DNA of 28,373 nucleotides from contig FR901012.1 in assembly GCA_000437555.1 (NCBI GenBank), positions 62,796-91,168 of the forward strand. The letters run 5' to 3'. Positions 24,623 through 28,373 of the stretch are shown piece by piece (the first letter of the stretch is position 1; every line of letters starts with the position of its first letter). The stretch is from Acidaminococcus sp. CAG:917. Its GTDB lineage: Bacteria; Bacillota; Clostridia; Christensenellales; CAG-917. The notes beneath the pieces were generated by a model that worked only from the letters and a program-made list of their open reading frames with translations, searched no databases and was not told where the DNA came from. The position numbers and the translations under genes are program-made.

Positions 24623-25599
24623 TCTATCCTCAGACTGTCGTCAAAACGGACAAACACTGCTTTATCGTCCACTTTTACCTGCTCGGGGTTTATTTTCTCT
24701 TGCATCGCAATCCTGTATAGCCATTCGCAGCTATTAGCACCGGCACGAATACTCATAGGAGCGCCACCCCCGAATCTCGGATTTACTTCTATATATCTCA
24801 TTTTTCCGTCTTTTTCTTTAAACCCCTGTATAGTGATGTGTCCTACAGGCTTTAAAGCTTTTATCAGTTTTTCGACGTCCGAAATTATTTCTTTGTTCAT
24901 ATCAATCTGACCTTTCAAAATTTCTCCGCCTCTGACCGCAAGTCTTATCCTCGGGACAATACTGACGATGTCACCGTCGAAATCAATAAAAGCGTCTACT
25001 GTATATTCCGTGCCTTCAACACATTCTTGAACTATCGGATTTTTTACGTATGAACGGAAAAATTCCAGCTGCGATACGGTTTCAGCCTTAAATGCGTCTA
25101 TGCTTGAGCTTCCGTCTCTGGGCTTGACAAATAAAGGCAGACTGTATTTTTTTTCGTCGAGCTCCACATCGGTATATGTATAAGGAACTCCAAATCCGTT
25201 TTCTTTAAAAAAAAGGGCGGATTTAGTTTTGTCATTGCAAATATCCACGCATTCAGGCGAGGATATATTGACTATCGCCCCGGTTTCCTTTTCTATCCTG
25301 TTTTTTGCCGCCGCAAGGACGGGCAATTCCGTATCAATTGTGGGAATAACCAGCTTTATGCCGTGTTTTTTGCAAACGGATATCACTGAATCAACATAAT
25401 CCGGCGAGGTGATACGGGGAACAATTTCATATTTATCGGCAAAATATAATGCCGGCGCCAGTTTCGAGATGTCAACGGCAACGACATCGCCGCTTATCTT
25501 TAGAGCGTCCCTGGTCTCTTTAAAAAGTTTAACAAGCTCCACTCTCCTTCCGGCGCTGAGTATGAGCACGTTAATCGCTCCGTCGGCAGATTTATTCAT
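24619..25599 (-). CDS. ATP-grasp ligase (carbamoyl-phosphate-synthase-like)
   Basis: 326 aa. A pre-ATP-grasp domain begins NVLILSAGRRVELVKLF. The ATP-grasp core has PLFVKPRDGSSSIDAF, IVQECVEGTEYTVDAFID, and the metal-binding end YIEVNPRFGGGAPMS (Glu and Asn). These enzymes make an acyl-phosphate from a carboxylate and join it to an amine or thiol. I chose the ATG at 25599: it has AAGGAG in front and overlaps the upstream stop by 8 bp. The 12 extra codons upstream lack a ribosome site. In this locus it might attach an amino or hydroxy acid to an amino sugar or build a modified amino acid; substrates are unknown. Confidence 0.88.
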   Translation of the reverse strand: MNKSADGAINVLILSAGRRVELVKLFKETRDALKISGDVVAVDISKLAPALYFADKYEIVPRITSPDYVDSVISVCKKHGIKLVIPTIDTELPVLAAAKNRIEKETGAIVNISSPECVDICNDKTKSALFFKENGFGVPYTYTDVELDEKKYSLPLFVKPRDGSSSIDAFKAETVSQLEFFRSYVKNPIVQECVEGTEYTVDAFIDFDGDIVSIVPRIRLAVRGGEILKGQIDMNKEIISDVEKLIKALKPVGHITIQGFKEKDGKMRYIEVNPRFGGGAPMSIRAGANSCEWLYRIAMQEKINPEQVKVDDKAVFVRFDDSLRIE

Positions 25600-26374
25600 A
25601 ACTTCTCTCCTTAAAATTTTCTTCCGCCGATGCACTCTCGCTTTCCGTTAAAGTCAACTCCTGCGGGGAATTGATATCGCCGGGCTCCTTCCCGATTTCA
25701 GTAGCTTCGATTCCTGCATGAAGCATTTCAACATCATCCGGTATATCTGAATCAACATTTTTCCGCGTTTCGCCGTTTCCTGTAAAGAATTCCATTGTGG
25801 CTTGACCTTCCTGATTTATTCCGTCACGTTTGAATACTTTGCCTATGGTCATGAAAAATATTTTGATATCCAGCCACAAACTTATATGGTCTACATAATA
25901 TATGTCCTTTTCAAATTTTTCTTCCCAGGATATAGCGTTCCTTCCGCTGACCTGTGCAAGTCCCGTAAGTCCCGGCCTTACTTCATGGCGTCTTGCCTGA
26001 AACTCATTGTATAAAGGCAAGTATTGCACAAGCAAAGGTCTGGGACCCACTATGCTCATCTGGCCGAAAAATATATTGAAAAGTTCGGGAAGCTCGTCCA
26101 ACGACAATTTTCTCATAATCTTACCGAAACTTGTCAACCTTTTCTCATCCGGCAAAAGATTGCCGTCTTTATCTTTGGCATTTGTCATAGTGCGGTATTT
26201 TATCATTTTAAAAATCTTGCCGCCTTTACCGGGACGCTTCTGAACAAAAAACGGATTCCCTTTCATAGCAATCGCTACCAACGGCGTAAACAATATGAAG
26301 AAAGGCAAAAATATAATTATTGCAATTCCGCTCAATATAAAATCTCCGATAGGTTTAAGGAAGTGCTTATACAT
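25592..26374 (-). CDS. Initiating phosphoglycosyl transferase (PglC/WcaJ-like)
   Basis: 260 aa. The N-terminal re-entrant hydrophobic helix (about 9-35) is followed by GNPFFVQKRPGKGGKIFKMIKYRTM, the catalytic Asp93-Glu94 in LSLDELPELFN, GQMSIVGPRPLL and VRPGLTGLAQVSGRN. This is the monotopic family that transfers a sugar phosphate from a UDP-sugar to undecaprenyl phosphate at the inner face, the first membrane step of the repeat unit. PglC-size enzymes end near residue 200; here residues about 201-260 are an acidic, Ser/Glu-rich tail. The DegT-family gene lies 3 bp upstream, as pglE often lies near pglC, so a diamino-sugar may be the first sugar. Confidence 0.95.
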   Translation of the reverse strand: MYKHFLKPIGDFILSGIAIIIFLPFFILFTPLVAIAMKGNPFFVQKRPGKGGKIFKMIKYRTMTNAKDKDGNLLPDEKRLTSFGKIMRKLSLDELPELFNIFFGQMSIVGPRPLLVQYLPLYNEFQARRHEVRPGLTGLAQVSGRNAISWEEKFEKDIYYVDHISLWLDIKIFFMTIGKVFKRDGINQEGQATMEFFTGNGETRKNVDSDIPDDVEMLHAGIEATEIGKEPGDINSPQELTLTESESASAEENFKERSYE

Positions 26375-26377
26375 ATT

Positions 26378-27544
26378 TTACCTCTGACTTTGCTTGTCGT
26401 ATATTGCCTTGTTTACTATTTTCGCTACCGCCCTGACTTCTTCTTCCGTCATTTTAGTATCGCTTGGCAGGCATACTCCTCTTGAGAAAATATCCTCGCA
26501 AACGCTTTCGTAGCCTGTCTCTTTTTTCTGTTTATCGTCAAGTTGAGTTATAAAATCGCAGTCGGCAAAAACAGGCTGAAGATGCATGGGTTTCCATGCG
26601 GGACGGCTTTCGACGTTTTCTGCCGCCAACGTCTGAATAATATCCATAAACGTAGCTTTGCAATTTTTAGTCAAAGTGGCAAAAGTAAGCCAGAAATTCG
26701 GCTCCGCACCATCATATTCACGCTCTATCTCAATAAATGGATTGTCTTTGAAACATTCTAAATATATGGAATGAATTTTTCTCTTTTGCGCCACTCTGTC
26801 GGACAATACTTTTAATTGTCCTCTGCCTATACCTGCGCAAATATTACTCATACGGTAATTATATCCTATCTCATTATGCTGATACCATGGGAAAGGCTCT
26901 CTTGCCTGCGTAGCCCAAAACATAATTTTTTTATAAGTGGCTTCGTCGTTGCACATAAGCATGCCACCGCCCGACGTCGTAATAATTTTGTTACCGTTAA
27001 AAGAAAAAATAGATATATCTCCAAAATTGCCCGTCTGTATTCCCTTATATGATGCCCCGAGACTTTCGGCGGAATCTTCTAATATGGGAGTGTTATGTTC
27101 TTTGGCAATCGCCTTAATTTCATCATATTCCGCAGGTTGTCCGTAAAGGTTGACTACAACTATCGCAGCGGGCTCGGGGTACTTTTCATATGCCTTTCTT
27201 AACGCTTCGGGCGACATGTTAAAACTCTTATAATCGCTATCAATAAAAACGGGCTTTGCTCCTATATAAGCTATAGGATTGCAAGACCCGCTAAAAGTAA
27301 ATGACGAGCAAAAAACTATATCGTCTCTTTTTACGCCAAGATACATAAGTCCGAGATGAATAGCCGCCGTTCCGCTTGAAAGTGCCACGGCATAAGGTCT
27401 GCCGATATAGGAGCACATTTCCTTTTCAAACATTTCAACGTTTTTTCCGAGCGGAGCCACCCAGTTAGTATCAAATGCCTCTTGAATATATTTCATTTCT
27501 TCTCCGCCCATGTGAGGCGAACTAAGATATATATGCTTATCCAT
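26378..27544 (-). CDS. DegT/DnrJ/EryC1-family sugar aminotransferase (PglE-like)
   Basis: 388 aa. PLP fold-type I: LSSGTAAIHLGL (55-66), FTFSGSCNPIAYIGAKPVFID, EDSAESLGASYKG (156-168) and the PLP-binding Lys186 in SFNGNKIITTSGGGML. Members transaminate 4-keto (or 3-keto) nucleotide sugars, and PglE acts in UDP-bacillosamine synthesis. It is the first gene of the polysaccharide operon, about 25 nt after the predicted transcription start. The partners expected for bacillosamine, a retaining PglF dehydratase and a PglD acetyltransferase, are not in the window. It must use a 4-keto sugar made elsewhere or share the CapE intermediate. Confidence 0.95.
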   Translation of the reverse strand: MDKHIYLSSPHMGGEEMKYIQEAFDTNWVAPLGKNVEMFEKEMCSYIGRPYAVALSSGTAAIHLGLMYLGVKRDDIVFCSSFTFSGSCNPIAYIGAKPVFIDSDYKSFNMSPEALRKAYEKYPEPAAIVVVNLYGQPAEYDEIKAIAKEHNTPILEDSAESLGASYKGIQTGNFGDISIFSFNGNKIITTSGGGMLMCNDEATYKKIMFWATQAREPFPWYQHNEIGYNYRMSNICAGIGRGQLKVLSDRVAQKRKIHSIYLECFKDNPFIEIEREYDGAEPNFWLTFATLTKNCKATFMDIIQTLAAENVESRPAWKPMHLQPVFADCDFITQLDDKQKKETGYESVCEDIFSRGVCLPSDTKMTEEEVRAVAKIVNKAIYDKQSQR

Positions 27545-27576
27545 TAAGATACCTTCTTTCTTTTATTTATTATAAG

Positions 27577-27605
27577 ATTATATCACAATGTTTTTTCAAG
27601 TGCAA
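27577..27605 (-). promoter_or_regulatory. Promoter of the polysaccharide operon
   Basis: On the minus strand, TTGCAC (27600-27605), 17-bp spacer, perfect TATAAT (27577-27582). Transcription should start near 27570, leaving about 25 nt before the first ATG, which has GAAGG as ribosome site. I see no antitermination element or invertible promoter repeats around it. The rest of the gap to 27837 holds no supported gene. Confidence 0.85.
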
Positions 27606-27837
27606 TCAATATATCGATATTCCGCCGTCGCTTATTAACAAAGATTTCTCAAAACACGCCATATTTTATTCATGCTTTTCCCTTTACTTTAGATACAAAA
27701 CGGTTTCGCATTTTCAAATTGAAATATCATAGAGACGGACGGAGATACAACCTTAGCATAAAATCCGACGGCTTGTTCAGCGTGGTGTATCATGACTTAA
27801 AATTATCACAAGATTTTCTTTGGACATTATTTAATCG

Positions 27838-28137
27838 TCAAATTACTTCAATCAAAAAACTTACGGGGCGAAAGCCGTCGCTGCACGAAACCATTGCCGA
27901 ACGTTTGTTTATCATCCAGCCGTCGTAAAGATTTTCGGCACCGCTTGCAAGTGCGAACACATAAGGATAAATACTTACCCAGGCGCTGTCACAAAATCCA
28001 TCAGGTTTTTGGCAGTCCAAAACCTCGAACACTTCCCCCTCTTCCATATCGCAGGCATGGCGTATGGGATTTTCATACTTTTCGGATAAATCCTTGTGCC
28101 ATACCTTTTTTACAACAGTTATTCTGCATTTTTTCAT
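27838..28137 (-). CDS. TIGR04076-family small protein
   Basis: 99 aa, no membrane segment. It begins MKKCRITVVKKVWHKDL and carries conserved-looking GEVFEV, GFCDSAWVSIYPYVFALASG and CSDGFRPVSFLIE, the pattern of the TIGR04076 family, whose function is unknown. The ATG at 28137 is chosen because GAGGG lies 5 nt upstream; an in-frame TTG 12 bp earlier overlaps that site. It has its own promoter and is separated by about 290 bp from the polysaccharide operon, so it is probably unrelated to it. The conserved Cys residues may bind metal, but that is speculation. Confidence 0.82.
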   Translation of the reverse strand: MKKCRITVVKKVWHKDLSEKYENPIRHACDMEEGEVFEVLDCQKPDGFCDSAWVSIYPYVFALASGAENLYDGWMINKRSAMVSCSDGFRPVSFLIEVI

Positions 28138-28164
28138 ATATACCCTCAAAAAACGATTATCTTA

Positions 28165-28214
28165 ATGCCTTTCGGCATATAAACATAATAACAGACAACC
28201 GTGGCAATATGCAA
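28165..28214 (-). promoter_or_regulatory. Promoter and 5' hairpin of the TIGR04076-type gene
   Basis: On the minus strand, TTGCAT (28209-28214), 18-bp spacer, TATTAT (28185-28190). Just after the predicted start comes ATGCC-GAAA-GGCAT (28165-28178), a 5-bp stem with a GAAA tetraloop that could stabilise the mRNA 5' end. Confidence 0.55.
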
Positions 28215-28216
28215 CG

Positions 28217-28336
28217 CTAATTTTTGTTTTGTCCTTTCTCTTTCCCAAACGATATACCTATCCTGCCTTTGCCGAGATTTTCGCAATAGCCGCCCTCAAC
28301 CGAGCTTTTCAAAACTCTATGACGGTTAGCACAAAA
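28217..28336 (-). other. Possible C-terminal remnant of a small ORF
   Basis: On the minus strand a 39-codon open stretch between in-frame stops (28337-28339 and 28217-28219) ends with a protein-like sequence including SSVEGGYCENLGKGRIGI. It has no ATG or ribosome site. It may be the end of a broken gene, part of a dispersed repeat, or chance. Nothing else is recognised between 28215 and the window end. Confidence 0.25.
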
Positions 28337-28373
28337 TTAAAAGGCACTGTCCTATAATATGCGAGCGAAGCGA

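Noticed and set aside
27635..27673. A 12-codon minus-strand ORF upstream of the polysaccharide operon, possible leader peptide
   Set aside because: It lies upstream of the predicted transcription start, has only a weak ribosome site and no attenuator structure.
27719..27928. A 69-codon plus-strand ORF
   Set aside because: It overlaps the TIGR04076-type gene in antisense, lacks a ribosome site and matches no family I know.

Overview
The window looks like a chromosomal segment of a moderately AT-rich Gram-positive bacterium, most likely a Bacillota/Clostridia-type organism, possibly gut-associated. The support is strong GGAGG-type ribosome binding sites, near-consensus sigma-A promoters with 17-bp spacers, a preQ1-I riboswitch, a FeoB-associated Cys-rich small protein and a lipobox lipoprotein. 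Every confident gene is on the minus strand, so transcription runs from high to low coordinates. No rRNA, tRNA, CRISPR array, transposase or phage gene was seen.

Layout in transcription order. (1) 27838-28137 is a small TIGR04076-type protein with its own promoter. (2) 7888-27544 is a surface-polysaccharide locus of 17 closely packed genes behind a TTGCAC-N17-TATAAT promoter. It encodes a DegT-type sugar aminotransferase, a PglC-like initiating phosphoglycosyl transferase, an ATP-grasp ligase, a HAD phosphatase, a LicD protein, a WbuB-like GT4, the three UDP-L-FucNAc enzymes (CapE/CapF/CapG type), a second LicD protein, a GT2, two GT-B transferases, Wzy polymerase, Wzx flippase, a nucleotidyltransferase-aminotransferase fusion and an opine-dehydrogenase-like enzyme. 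The wzy gene is split by a frameshift in a T7 tract. An internal promoter lies in front of wzx. (3) 6207-7831 is a two-gene operon controlled by a preQ1-I riboswitch with a terminator: a VUT/YhhQ-type queuosine-precursor transporter and an SDR oxidoreductase. (4) 1972-5902 is a ferrous-iron uptake operon: winged-helix regulator, FeoA, FeoA with a Cys-rich tail, FeoB and a Cys-rich membrane peptide. Its promoter and leader carry four related GTTCGC-N4-GCGAAC dyads. (5) 24-1766 is a lipoprotein of unknown function with its own promoter.

How the parts work together. The polysaccharide locus should start a repeat unit on undecaprenyl phosphate (PglC-like enzyme), extend it with L-FucNAc and other sugars, flip it (Wzx) and polymerise it (Wzy). 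The most unusual module pairs a LicC-like/CobD-HisC-like fusion with an opine dehydrogenase in a locus that also has two LicD phosphotransferases but no visible choline kinase or choline transporter. I infer a pathway that makes and transfers an unusual phospho-amino-alcohol, perhaps an N-carboxyalkyl (opine-like) one, in place of phosphocholine.

The feo regulator has the DtxR/MntR fold, but by my alignment it has lost all the canonical metal ligands. That makes its signal an open question.
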